From: Sandarakinorhabdus sp. | Lineage (GTDB): Bacteria > Pseudomonadota > Alphaproteobacteria > Sphingomonadales > Sphingomonadaceae | Assembly: GCA_020693225.1 (NCBI GenBank) | Contig: JAIMJL010000010.1 | Coordinates: 1 to 33,757, forward strand | Length of the DNA stretch: 33,757 bases | Reading direction: 5' to 3' | Shown here: positions 1 to 7,149 of the stretch, in pieces | Layout of the letters: the number at the start of each line of letters is the position of its first letter | Position numbering within the stretch: the first letter of the stretch is position 1 | The notes under the pieces: model-generated | The model's database searches: none | The model's input: the letters and a program-made list of their open reading frames with translations, nothing else | Told to the model about the DNA's origin: nothing | Made by a program: the position numbers and the translations under genes

Positions 1-1
1 C

Positions 2-262
2 CTCGCCGCGGCTCATGACGGCCAGCTCGCCGGGGCGTTTGCGGCCACAAACGCCCGCTTCTGCATCGTGTCGTTCGATTCCGATTGGCTCTATCCCACC
101 GCCGAATCGCGCCGCACCGTGCAGGCGCTGGTCGCCGCCGGCCGGCACGTCAGCTTCGTCGAGCTGTCCAGCCCGCACGGGCACGACAGTTTCCTGCTGG
201 ATGTCCCCGGCCTCAACGCCGTGGTCGATGGCTTTCTGCGCGCCGGCGAGCAGCGCGCATGA
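2..262 (+). CDS. metX: Homoserine O-acetyltransferase MetX, C-terminal fragment
   Basis: The window opens inside this gene and only the last 86 codons are present. MetX transfers an acyl group from acyl-CoA to the homoserine hydroxyl, the first committed step of methionine synthesis, and is a cytosolic alpha/beta-hydrolase-fold enzyme. The visible part carries the two C-terminal members of the catalytic triad in their usual contexts: the acid in SFDSDWLYP and the histidine in SPHGHDSFL, about 34 residues apart as in the family. The nucleophilic serine lies upstream of the window. The stop overlaps the next start in an ATGA, and the next gene is metW, the classic metXW pair. Whether the acyl donor is acetyl- or succinyl-CoA cannot be told from this fragment. 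Confidence 0.93.
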   Translation, partial: LAAAHDGQLAGAFAATNARFCIVSFDSDWLYPTAESRRTVQALVAAGRHVSFVELSSPHGHDSFLLDVPGLNAVVDGFLRAGEQRA

Positions 263-846
263 CCGGCCTGCCGCCCCGGCTGGCGCAGGTTGCGCAACAA
301 ATCCCGGCGGGCGCTTCGGTGCTCGATGTCGGCTGCTCCAGCGGCCTCCTGCTGGCCTGGCTGCAGGACAATCGCTCGGTCGACGGGCGCGGCATAGAGC
401 TGGATGGCGCACGCGTTGCCGCCGCCGTCGGGCGCGGGCTCTCGGTGGTGCAGGGCGACGCCGATCGCGACCTCGCAGCCTTCCCCGATCAGTCGGTCGA
501 TTATGCCATCCTGTCGGAAACCCTGCAGGCCATGCGCGCGCCGGCGCAGGTGCTGGCGGAACTGCTGCGCATCGGCCGCCGTGCGGTGGTGGCCTTCCCC
601 AATTTCGGCCATTGGCGGGTGCGCCTCGATCTGCTCACCAAGGGGCAAATGCCGGTCACCCGCAACCTGCCCGAAAGCTGGCACGAAACCGAAAATATCC
701 ACCTCTGCACGGTGCGGGATTTCAAGGCTCTCGCCGCCGCGCGAGGCTATGCCATCGAGCGCGAAGCCTATCTGTCAGGCGATCAGCCGATCCAATGGCA
801 ACCCAATTTGCGCGCCGACTATGCGCTCTTCGTGCTGCGCAGCTGA
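259..846 (+). CDS. metW: Methionine biosynthesis protein MetW
   Basis: The 195-residue protein matches MetW over its whole length: a class I methyltransferase fold with motif I VLDVGCSSG (residues 21-29), then the family signatures LSETLQAMRAP, FPNFGHWRVR and LPESWHETENIHLCT. MetW is encoded with metX in most proteobacteria and is thought to act with or on MetX in homoserine acylation; its own methyl substrate is not established. The start is the ATG at 259, which overlaps the metX stop as ATGA, so the two are probably translationally coupled. The second glycine of the usual motif I (GCGDG) is replaced by serine here. This is the last gene of the metXW unit; it is followed by a 48-bp gap with a hairpin. 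Confidence 0.95.
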   Translation: MTGLPPRLAQVAQQIPAGASVLDVGCSSGLLLAWLQDNRSVDGRGIELDGARVAAAVGRGLSVVQGDADRDLAAFPDQSVDYAILSETLQAMRAPAQVLAELLRIGRRAVVAFPNFGHWRVRLDLLTKGQMPVTRNLPESWHETENIHLCTVRDFKALAAARGYAIEREAYLSGDQPIQWQPNLRADYALFVLRS

Positions 847-857
847 AAAAGCGCAGG

Positions 858-884
858 CAAAAGAGGGGAGGGCGAACCCTCCCC
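858..884 (-). terminator. Hairpin terminator between convergent metW and DUF3597 genes
   Basis: An 8-bp perfect GC-rich stem (GGGGAGGG 865-872 with CCCTCCCC 877-884) closes on a CGAA loop. Read on the minus strand it lies 10 bases past the DUF3597 stop and is followed by TCTTTTG, a short U-rich tract, so it best fits an intrinsic terminator for the minus-strand gene. Read on the plus strand it is followed by C and G, so it is a weak terminator for metW at most. Confidence 0.7.
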
Positions 885-894
885 CCGGAACAGC

Positions 895-1251
895 TCAAAC
901 CTTGGCTTCGGCCAGCTTCGCCATCACCTGCTTGTGCAGCCAGATGTTCATCGAAGCCGAATCATTGGTATCGCCGGTATAGCCCAGATCAGCCGCCAAC
1001 TCCTTGCGCGAGGCAAGCGACGAATCCATGCCAACCAGCTTCATCAGGTCAACAATCGAGGTCTGCCAGTTGGAAGGCTGACCCGATTCCTTCGCCATAT
1101 GCTCAAGCGTAGCCATCACATCGACCGCCTTAGGGGCCGGCGCAACGGGTGCCGCCGGAGCAGCGGCCGCCACAGGCGCTGCCGGGGCCGGGGCGGCCTT
1201 GGCTTCGGCATGGCCGAAAATCTTGTCCTTCAAAGTCGAAAACAAACCCAT
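895..1251 (-). CDS. DUF3597 domain protein
   Basis: This 118-residue protein has three parts. The N-terminal segment MGLFSTLKDKIFGH is amphipathic, the linker at about residues 18-41 is made almost only of Ala, Pro and Val, and the C-terminal domain runs from about residue 43 with the DUF3597 hallmarks SIVDLMKLVGMDSSLASRK, LGYTGD and MNIWLHKQVM. The family has no assigned function; related domains occur alone or attached to a short hydrophobic N-terminus. The start is supported by a perfect AGGAGGT at 1256-1262 (minus strand), five bases upstream. It lies 62 bp downstream of the HMG-CoA-lyase gene on the same strand, so it could be co-transcribed, but nothing in its sequence suggests a link to that pathway. 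No signal peptide or membrane segment is evident. Confidence 0.88.
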   Translation of the reverse strand: MGLFSTLKDKIFGHAEAKAAPAPAAPVAAAAPAAPVAPAPKAVDVMATLEHMAKESGQPSNWQTSIVDLMKLVGMDSSLASRKELAADLGYTGDTNDSASMNIWLHKQVMAKLAEAKV

Positions 1252-1313
1252 GCAAACCTCCTGTTAACGAATGCAGGTCTCATGCGGCATTTCCGCCGCC
1301 GCTTCAACCGCGC

Positions 1314-2255
1314 TCATCCGGCCGGAACAAAGCCCAGCGGCGCACCGGCATCGGGCAGAAAGCCATAGAGCGGCTCATCCGGCAGGGCCCTGGCCAGCGT
1401 CTCGCGCGCCACCAGCAGGCAATCCAGATCGATTCCGGTCCGCAGCCCCATCGCCTCCAGCATGAAAACCAGATCCTCGGTCACGATATTGCCCGAAGCC
1501 CCCGGCGCAAACGGGCAGCCGCCCAGCCCGCCTTGCGACGAATCGAAGGTGCGGATTCCCGCCTCCAGCCCGGCCACAACATTGGCCAGCCCCAGCCCGC
1601 GCGTGTTGTGCAAATGCAGTCCGGTCATCTTCGCCGCGCCGATCTCCGCATGCACCGCGCGCACCAGCCGCTTCACCTGCGCCGGATTGGCATAGCCGGT
1701 GGTGTCGGAAAGCCCCACTTCGTCGCAGCCCAACGCCATCAGATGCCCGGCAATCCGCAAAATGGCATCGTCCGGGATGGCGCCTTCCAGGGTGCAGCCG
1801 AAAGCGGTCGAGATCGCGCCCTCGAATTGCGGCCGGCTTTCCGCCGGCAGCAGGCGCAACCGTTCGGCAATGATCTCAACCTGTTCATAAACCTGAGCGT
1901 GTGTCCGCCGCAGATTCTTCAGGCTGTGCGTTTCAGAGGCCGAAAAGGGCAGGGTGATCTTGTGCGCCCCGGCGGCAATCGCCGCTTCCGCACCCTTCGC
2001 ATTGGGCACCAGCACCGCCACATGCAGCCCTTCATGTTGGCGGGCGTGCGCCACGATCTCGCCGGTATCGGCCAGTTGCGGCAGGATATGCGCCGGCACA
2101 AAGCTCCCCACCTCGATCTCGCGCACGCCCGCCGCCACCAGTGCATCGATCCAGACCTTCTTGGCCGCGGTCGGCATGACCGGCGCAATCGATTGCAAGC
2201 CATCGCGCGGCCCGACTTCGCTCACCAGCACGTCGATTCCATCCAGGATTGCCAT
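1314..2255 (-). CDS. mvaB: Hydroxymethylglutaryl-CoA lyase family enzyme
   Basis: This 313-residue TIM-barrel enzyme of the DRE-metallolyase group cleaves 3-hydroxy-3-methylglutaryl-CoA to acetyl-CoA and acetoacetate, the last step of leucine breakdown. Visible hallmarks are VSEVGPRDGLQ near the N-terminus (metal Asp and catalytic Arg), AFGCTLEGAIP in the middle, LHLHNTRGLGLANV (metal histidines) and the signature GGLGGCPFAPGASGN with the catalytic-loop cysteine. The length is normal for the family. I chose the ATG at 2255, which opens the conserved domain directly. It is divergent from a CoA-transferase gene across an 83-bp gap. No isovaleryl-CoA dehydrogenase or methylcrotonyl-CoA carboxylase gene is next to it, so the substrate could also be a related hydroxyacyl-CoA such as citramalyl-CoA. 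Confidence 0.9.
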   Translation of the reverse strand: MAILDGIDVLVSEVGPRDGLQSIAPVMPTAAKKVWIDALVAAGVREIEVGSFVPAHILPQLADTGEIVAHARQHEGLHVAVLVPNAKGAEAAIAAGAHKITLPFSASETHSLKNLRRTHAQVYEQVEIIAERLRLLPAESRPQFEGAISTAFGCTLEGAIPDDAILRIAGHLMALGCDEVGLSDTTGYANPAQVKRLVRAVHAEIGAAKMTGLHLHNTRGLGLANVVAGLEAGIRTFDSSQGGLGGCPFAPGASGNIVTEDLVFMLEAMGLRTGIDLDCLLVARETLARALPDEPLYGFLPDAGAPLGFVPAG

Positions 2256-2282
2256 AACCGCCTCGCCATCTTGTGTTGCCGG

Positions 2283-2298
2283 ATTTGTCCGGACATAT
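2283..2298. promoter_or_regulatory. Candidate operator: 16-bp inverted repeat between divergent lyase and CoA-transferase genes
   Basis: ATTTGTCCGGACATAT is a 16-bp inverted repeat with one mismatched pair; its core TGTCCGGACA (2286-2295) is a perfect palindrome. It sits near the middle of the 83-bp region between the two divergent starts (2255 and 2339). The GT-N4-AC core resembles the GT..AC half-sites bound by FadR-type GntR regulators, and a possible GntR/FCD-like regulator is encoded just downstream at 3642. Assigning it to that regulator is inference. Confidence 0.5.
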
Positions 2299-2338
2299 GG
2301 GCCAATCGCCTGCCCGCAACAAGCATCGGGGAACCACC

Positions 2339-3514
2339 ATGTCCGCAACACCGCTCGCAGGTCTGAAGGTCGTCGAATTCACCCACATGGTGATGGGGCC
2401 GGCGGCCGGCCAGATATTTGCCGATCTGGGCGCCGATGTCATCAAGGTGGAGCCGATCGGCGGCGATGCCACCCGCCGCCTGCTCGGCTCCGGCGCCGGC
2501 TATTTCCCGATGTACAACCGCGGCAAACGCTCCATCTGCCTCGATCTCAAATCCGAATCCGGCGTGGCCGTGGCGCGCGATCTGGCGCTGCAGGCGGATA
2601 TCCTGATCGAAAATTTCCGCCCCGGCGCGATGGACCGGCTGGGGCTGGGCCATGCCGCCCTGCAAGAGGCCAACCCCAGGCTCATCTATGTCACGGAAAA
2701 GGGCTTTCTCGCCGGCCCCTATGAGCAGCGCACGGCGCTCGATGAAGTGGCGCAGATGATGGGCGGCCTCGCCTATATGACCGGGCCGCCCGGCAAGCCG
2801 TTGCGGGCCGGCGCGTCGGTTATCGATGTGGCGGGCGGCATGTTTTCGGTGATCGGCGCGCTCGCCGCGCTGGCCGAGCGGCAGCGCACCGGCAAAGGTG
2901 CCAAGGTCGCCGCCGCGCTATTTGAAACAACCGTCTATTTCGTCGGCCAGCACATGGCGCAAAAGGCGGTCACCGGCAAAGCCGCTGCGCCCATGCCGGC
3001 GCGAATCAGCGCCTGGGCAATCTATGATGTGTTCGAAACGGCGGATTCCGATTCGGTGTTCGTCGGCGTCGTCACAGATGCGTTGTGGGAAAAATTCTGC
3101 GCCCTGTTCGATCTGCCGGAGCTTTGGGCGAATCTCGAATGGCGCGCCAACAACGCCCGCGTGCAGGCGCGAGACCGGATCATGCCGCAGGTGCGCGCGC
3201 GGCTGCAGCAACTCACCAAGGCCGAACTCATCGCCCGGCTGGATGGCTCCGGGCTGCCGTTCGCCCCGATCGGCCGGCCGGAAGACCTGTTCGATGATCC
3301 GCATCTGCTTGCCAGCGGCGGGCTGGTGCCGGTCACCCTGCCCGATGGCCAGCAAACCCTGCTGCCGGCCATTCCCATCGAGCTGGACGGCGCCCGCATG
3401 CAATCACCGCCACGGCTCGCCAAAGCCGGCGAAGACAGCAGCGCCATCCTGGCAGCGCACGGCTATTTCGCCCAAAGCATCGCCACCCTCATGGAAAGCG
3501 GCGCAGTGGCCTGA
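2339..3514 (+). CDS. CaiB/BaiF family CoA-transferase
   Basis: This 391-residue class III CoA-transferase moves CoA between carboxylic acids through an enzyme-bound acyl-CoA or glutamyl/aspartyl anhydride chemistry. Visible signatures are PLAGLKVVEFTHMVMGP at the N-terminus, GADVIKVEPIGGD (residues 32-43), ILIENFRPGAMDRLGLG (88-104), and RAGASVIDVAGGMFSVIGAL (157-176), in which D163 is the expected catalytic aspartate. Length is typical. The ATG at 2339 follows GGGGAA and starts at the conserved domain; an upstream in-frame ATG at 2273 would add 22 unlike residues. It is divergent from the HMG-CoA-lyase gene. The family covers many substrates (carnitine, formate/oxalate, benzylsuccinate, dicarboxylates, alpha-methyl-branched acids), so the acid cannot be named; a branched hydroxy-dicarboxylate is suggested by the neighbour only. 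Confidence 0.88.
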   Translation: MSATPLAGLKVVEFTHMVMGPAAGQIFADLGADVIKVEPIGGDATRRLLGSGAGYFPMYNRGKRSICLDLKSESGVAVARDLALQADILIENFRPGAMDRLGLGHAALQEANPRLIYVTEKGFLAGPYEQRTALDEVAQMMGGLAYMTGPPGKPLRAGASVIDVAGGMFSVIGALAALAERQRTGKGAKVAAALFETTVYFVGQHMAQKAVTGKAAAPMPARISAWAIYDVFETADSDSVFVGVVTDALWEKFCALFDLPELWANLEWRANNARVQARDRIMPQVRARLQQLTKAELIARLDGSGLPFAPIGRPEDLFDDPHLLASGGLVPVTLPDGQQTLLPAIPIELDGARMQSPPRLAKAGEDSSAILAAHGYFAQSIATLMESGAVA

Positions 3515-3562
3515 TCAGGTGGCATATATCTGCTCGGTCGATACGCGCGCTGCATGTCCGGC

Positions 3563-3591
3563 TGGTTACCAAATGTCCAATCTGCTATAAT
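3563..3591 (+). promoter_or_regulatory. Probable extended -10 promoter of the regulator gene
   Basis: A perfect TATAAT (3586-3591) is preceded by TGC (3583-3585), giving an extended -10, and by TGGTTA (3563-3568) at 17-bp spacing as a weak -35. In such GC-rich DNA a perfect -10 stands out. Transcription would begin near 3598 and give a leader of about 44 bases. Two TGTCC half-sites (3555-3559 and 3574-3578) flank or lie within the promoter and match the core of the inverted repeat at 2286-2295. Confidence 0.6.
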
Positions 3592-3641
3592 CTTATGTCT
3601 GCGTGGATGGTACTGCGGGCAAATGGAAGGGGGGCAGGCAC

Positions 3642-4316
3642 GTGAACCGCACAACGGGAGATCCGAAAACAGATCCATCGATCGAGGCCGCTGTGCATCG
3701 GTTGCGGCATCTCCTCGAAGTCGAAACCATGTCCGCCACCGCCGATCTGGATCCGGCCTGGGTGGCCAGCCAGACCAGCGTCGACCTCGCCCATGTGCAG
3801 GCTATCCTCAATCAACTGTCAGCCGAAGGCCTGGTCGAACAGGCCGCCGATGGCCGCTTCCGGGTTGCCGCCACGCGCCCGGGGCGCAATCTCTCCGCGC
3901 GCATCGCGCCCACCCTCATCGCCATGGCGCAGCTTGCAGCAACGGCCGCCAGCGAAGCCGACATCGCCGGCCTGCTCGCCGCCCGCAACCGGATGGATTC
4001 CGCCATTGCCGCGCTGGACGCGCCGGCGCGCGCGGAAGCCTATCGCGACGTCATCACCCGCATCGCCGCTGCTACCGGCAACAGCTTCTACCAGCTGGCC
4101 GCCGCCCAGCTACTCAATGAAACGCGCTCCATGATCGATGCCCTCACCACCATCGATCTGCAGATTTACACCGCCGACAGCCGCGGCGGCGAAATGCTGC
4201 GGATGGTGGAGGCAATTGCCGCCCGCAATCCCGCCCTTGCCGCCGAGGCCGCGCAGGATCACGCCCTCATCATCACCCTGCGACTGGATCAGCTGGCGGT
4301 CAGCGCGTCCGGGTAA
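3642..4316 (+). CDS. Probable transcriptional regulator, GntR/FCD-like
   Basis: The 224-residue protein has a winged-helix-like segment at about residues 36-76, ending in the pattern AILNQLSAEGLVEQ...GRFRVA seen in GntR-type domains, then an all-helical C-terminal region (about 88-215) shaped like an FCD effector domain, including ITRIAAATGNSFYQLAAAQ. The usual GntR motif PVREAL is missing (HVQAIL here) and the FCD metal histidines are not in place, so the assignment is moderate and the effector need not be a metal-coordinated acid. I chose the GTG at 3642 because a purine-rich GGAAGGGGGG precedes it at proper spacing. It follows the CoA-transferase gene by 127 bp with its own strong promoter, and its 3' end overlaps the convergent VWA gene by 17 bp. 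It may control the neighbouring lyase/CoA-transferase genes. Confidence 0.6.
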   Translation: MNRTTGDPKTDPSIEAAVHRLRHLLEVETMSATADLDPAWVASQTSVDLAHVQAILNQLSAEGLVEQAADGRFRVAATRPGRNLSARIAPTLIAMAQLAATAASEADIAGLLAARNRMDSAIAALDAPARAEAYRDVITRIAAATGNSFYQLAAAQLLNETRSMIDALTTIDLQIYTADSRGGEMLRMVEAIAARNPALAAEAAQDHALIITLRLDQLAVSASG

Positions 4317-5481
4317 GCTCGCGCATGGCGCGGTCAAGACCCTCCAGCGTCAGCGGGAACATCCGGCCCGCCATCAGGCTTTTCATCATCTGGATCGATT
4401 GCGAATGCGTCCAGTGGGCTTCCGGAATGGGGTTCAGCCACACGGCGGAATGATACACCTGCGTCAGCCGCTGCATCCAGACTTCGCCGGCCTCCTCGTT
4501 CCAATGCTCCACCGATCCGCCGGCATAGTTGATCTCGTACGGGCTCATCGAGGCATCGCCCACGAACAGCAGCTTATAGTCGTGCGGGAACTTGTGCATC
4601 AACTCGAAGGTCGGCGTGCGCTCGCTCCAGCGGCGCTTGTTGTCCTGCCAGAGCGCCTCATAGGGGCAATTGTGAAAATAGAAGAATTCCAGATGCTTGA
4701 ACTCGCTCCTTGCGGCGGAAAACAGCTCTTCCATCACCTTCACATGCGGGTCCATCGAGCCACCGACATCCAGCATCAACAGCAGCTTCACAGCATTGTG
4801 CCGCTCCGGCCGCATCACGATGTCCAGATAGGCCTTCTTCGCCGTGCCCTTGATGGTTGCATCCAGGTCCAGCTCGTCGGCCGCACCATCGCGCGCAAAT
4901 TTCCGCAGCCGGCGCAGCGCCACCTTGATGTTGCGGGTTCCCAGCTCAACGGTCGCATCCAGATTCCTGAACTCGCGCTTGTCCCACACCTTGATGGCGC
5001 GGTTGTGCCGGTTCTGCTCCTGGCCGATCCGCACGCCTTCGGGATTGTATCCATGCGCACCAAAAGGGCTGGTGCCGCCGGTGCCGATCCACTTGTTGCC
5101 GCCCTGGTGGCGCTCCTTCTGCTCCTCCAGCCGCTGCTTCAACGTCGCCATGATCTCCTCCCAGGAGCCCAGCGATTTCAGCTTTTCCATCTCCTCGTCA
5201 GAAAGATGCAACTCGGCCACCTTGCGCAGCCATTCCTCCGGGATTTCCACAGCTCCCGTCTCAATGGTTGTTTCCAGACCCTTGAAAACCTTGCTGAAAA
5301 CCTGATCAAACCGGTCAAGAAGCCCCTCGTCTTTCACATAGACGGCGCGTGACAGATAATAGAAATCCTCCACCCGCCGTTCGATCACCCCGGTCTGCAA
5401 CGCCTCCAGCAGCATGAGATGCTCCTTCAGCGAGGCCGGGATTTTCGCAGCGCGAAGCTCGTCCAGAAAAGCCAGAAACAT
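4300..5481 (-). CDS. CoxE-like VWA domain protein
   Basis: This 393-residue soluble protein has an N-terminal helical region (1-125) with the pattern AAKIPASLKEHLMLLEAL, a glycine-rich GGNKWIGTGGTSPFGAHG segment (128-144), and a C-terminal von Willebrand factor A domain from about residue 231. This matches the CoxE-like VWA family, whose better known members act with MoxR AAA+ ATPases in metal-centre insertion or protein maturation. The metal-ion site reads D238-V-G-G-S242, so the first serine of the usual DxSxS is glycine; the threonine and second aspartate may lie in LLFVGDASMSPYE. No MoxR gene is within the window. The ATG at 5481 opens the conserved domain. It lies 55 bp downstream of a lipoprotein gene on the same strand. 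The client is unknown. Confidence 0.85.
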   Translation of the reverse strand: MFLAFLDELRAAKIPASLKEHLMLLEALQTGVIERRVEDFYYLSRAVYVKDEGLLDRFDQVFSKVFKGLETTIETGAVEIPEEWLRKVAELHLSDEEMEKLKSLGSWEEIMATLKQRLEEQKERHQGGNKWIGTGGTSPFGAHGYNPEGVRIGQEQNRHNRAIKVWDKREFRNLDATVELGTRNIKVALRRLRKFARDGAADELDLDATIKGTAKKAYLDIVMRPERHNAVKLLLMLDVGGSMDPHVKVMEELFSAARSEFKHLEFFYFHNCPYEALWQDNKRRWSERTPTFELMHKFPHDYKLLFVGDASMSPYEINYAGGSVEHWNEEAGEVWMQRLTQVYHSAVWLNPIPEAHWTHSQSIQMMKSLMAGRMFPLTLEGLDRAMRELTRTR

Positions 5482-5536
5482 GGGCGAACCTGCTATCCTG
5501 CTGCGCCGCCGCCGGCAGCTGGCGATTGTGGCTGCG

Positions 5537-6043
5537 TCAATCGATTTTCTTCGCGCCGTGGGTGATGCTGATGGTGCGCATGTCGCCGGCATCGTTGATC
5601 GAAATCATCGTGCCCATGTCATTCTCGGTGCCCACCCCGCGGATCGCCATGCCCGGCTGATCCACCCGCATCTTCGAGTCCATCCCGCTGCCGGCAAGCT
5701 TGCCGTCATAGAAAGCCAGCACCTTCTGGAAATCGTCTGCCGTTTCGATGGTGACCACATTGCCGGTGCTGCCCTTGCCATCATCCAGCGTCATAGAGGA
5801 AAGCACCTTGCCGCCGGGATAGAGCGGGGCAAAGTCCGGTAGCGCCTTGGCCGCTGCAGCAGCCGTTGCGCTGTCCGCCGAGGTGGAGGCTTCCATCGTG
5901 GCCCCGTCTTTGTTGCTGGCCTTGTAGGTGCCATCGGCGGAGCGGGTCACCTTGCCGTCCTCGGTTTCAGCCACCGTCACATCCGGTGATCCGCAAGCCG
6001 CCAGCCCAAGCAGCAGCACGCCCGCCACCAATCGCATCGTCAT
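5537..6043 (-). CDS. Hypothetical lipoprotein
   Basis: The 168-residue protein starts with a lipoprotein signal peptide: a hydrophobic stretch VAGVLLLGLAAC with the lipobox cysteine at residue 17, followed by GSP, and so is probably anchored in the inner or outer membrane facing the periplasm. The mature part begins with a Ser/Ala/Thr-rich region (20-65) and then a more structured domain with LPDFAPLYPGGKVLSSM, VVTIETADDFQKVLAFYDGKL and TMISINDAGDMRTISITHG. I do not recognise a function; the second half looks like a small alpha/beta domain. The start at 6043 is preceded by AGGAG at good spacing on the minus strand. It is upstream of the VWA gene and could be co-transcribed with it. Confidence 0.8.
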   Translation of the reverse strand: MTMRLVAGVLLLGLAACGSPDVTVAETEDGKVTRSADGTYKASNKDGATMEASTSADSATAAAAAKALPDFAPLYPGGKVLSSMTLDDGKGSTGNVVTIETADDFQKVLAFYDGKLAGSGMDSKMRVDQPGMAIRGVGTENDMGTMISINDAGDMRTISITHGAKKID

Positions 6044-6193
6044 CCCCGTCTCCTGTCATTTTCCAGCGCTGTCGCCAGCAGCCGACCACTCTACCCCTGT
6101 CGCACCCGAGCGTGCATGACGATTTTTACCATGCGCTGCAAGAGCGCAAAAATAGCGCGGCGTCATGCCGGTGCGAAGTGGAGGAGAGTGCGC

Positions 6194-6919
6194 ATGACCA
6201 ACCTGTGGCCGGAGTTCGCCGGCAAGCGCGTGCTCGTCACCGGCGGCAGCCAGGGCATCGGCCACGCCACCGCGCAGGCCTTCCGCGCCGCCGGGGCAAG
6301 CGTCATGATCACCGGAACGCGCGAAAGCGCCAAAGACTATGCCGATGCCCTCGATGGCCTTGAATATTTTCGCGCCGATTTCGCCAGCCCTGAGGCAGCC
6401 ACGGCGCTGGCCGCTGCAATTGGCCCGCTCGACGTGCTGGTCAACAACGCCGGCACCGGCCGTCCGGATGAATATACCGCGTCCGGCTTCCGCACCGTGA
6501 TCGATATAAATCTCAACAGTGTCATGGATATGGCGCTGGCCTTTCATCCAGCATTGAAAGCCAGCGGGGGCACGATCGTCAACATGGGATCGCTCTCCAG
6601 CTTCCTCGCGCTGCGCGAAGTGCCGGCCTACACAGCATCCAAGGCCGGGCTGCTGGGCCTCACCCGCGCGCTGGCCGACAAATGGGCGCCCGACGGAATC
6701 CGCGTCAATCTGGTTGCCCCCGGCTTCATCCGCACCCGCATGACCGAGCTGCAGCGCAGCGATGCCGCCTATGAACAGCGCCTGCTGAAATCGGTTCCGA
6801 TGCGGCGCTGGGGCGAACCGGAGGAGGTCGCACAGGCGGTGCTCTATCTCGCCTCGCCGCGCTCGGCCTACATCACCGGGCAATCGATCGCCATCGATGG
6901 CGGGCTGATGCTGCGCTAG
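6194..6919 (+). CDS. Short-chain dehydrogenase/reductase
   Basis: This 241-residue protein is a classical SDR: cofactor motif TGGSQGIG (residues 16-23), NNAG (84-87), catalytic serine near 133 in NMGSLSS, and Y146-x-x-x-K150 in AYTASKAG. The C-terminal IAIDGGL is usual. It would oxidise or reduce an alcohol/ketone with NAD(P)(H); substrate cannot be deduced. T40-G-T-R after the second strand rather than an acidic residue suggests an NADP(H) preference, which is inference. The ATG at 6194 follows GGAGGAGAG closely; an upstream in-frame ATG at 6116 would add 26 basic residues that do not fit the fold. Its stop overlaps the stop of the convergent small lipoprotein gene. Confidence 0.93.
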   Translation: MTNLWPEFAGKRVLVTGGSQGIGHATAQAFRAAGASVMITGTRESAKDYADALDGLEYFRADFASPEAATALAAAIGPLDVLVNNAGTGRPDEYTASGFRTVIDINLNSVMDMALAFHPALKASGGTIVNMGSLSSFLALREVPAYTASKAGLLGLTRALADKWAPDGIRVNLVAPGFIRTRMTELQRSDAAYEQRLLKSVPMRRWGEPEEVAQAVLYLASPRSAYITGQSIAIDGGLMLR

Positions 6920-7104
6920 TCTTTGGCGGGCACCTCCGCCGCCGGCGCCTGCAGCGGCAAAGGCGTCGCAGCCGCTGCTTCGGCGGCTTCCACATCGGCC
7001 ACCGACCGCGCGATCGTCGCCTGCTCGGTGGCAACCGGCGCATCCGCCGGCTTGTCTCCGCAGGCCGCCAGCAGCGCCGGCAGCAGAATCGCCCATCCTC
7101 TCAT
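6916..7104 (-). CDS. Small lipoprotein of 62 residues
   Basis: A short reading frame with a convincing lipoprotein signal: MRGWAILLPALLAAC places the lipobox cysteine at residue 15, followed by GDKPADAP. The remaining 45 residues are Ala/Pro/Glu-rich and look unstructured. A ribosome-binding site AAGGGAC precedes the ATG at 7104 on the minus strand. The stop codon shares CTAG with the stop of the convergent SDR gene. Similar very short lipoproteins are common in outer-membrane-bearing bacteria and often lack any assigned role. The start is divergent from the OYE-family gene at 7150, leaving 45 bp for two promoters. Confidence 0.7.
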   Translation of the reverse strand: MRGWAILLPALLAACGDKPADAPVATEQATIARSVADVEAAEAAAATPLPLQAPAAEVPAKD

Positions 7105-7149
7105 AACCGTCCCTTCGCAACCAAGGCTGGCACCGTCTATGCGAGCGCG

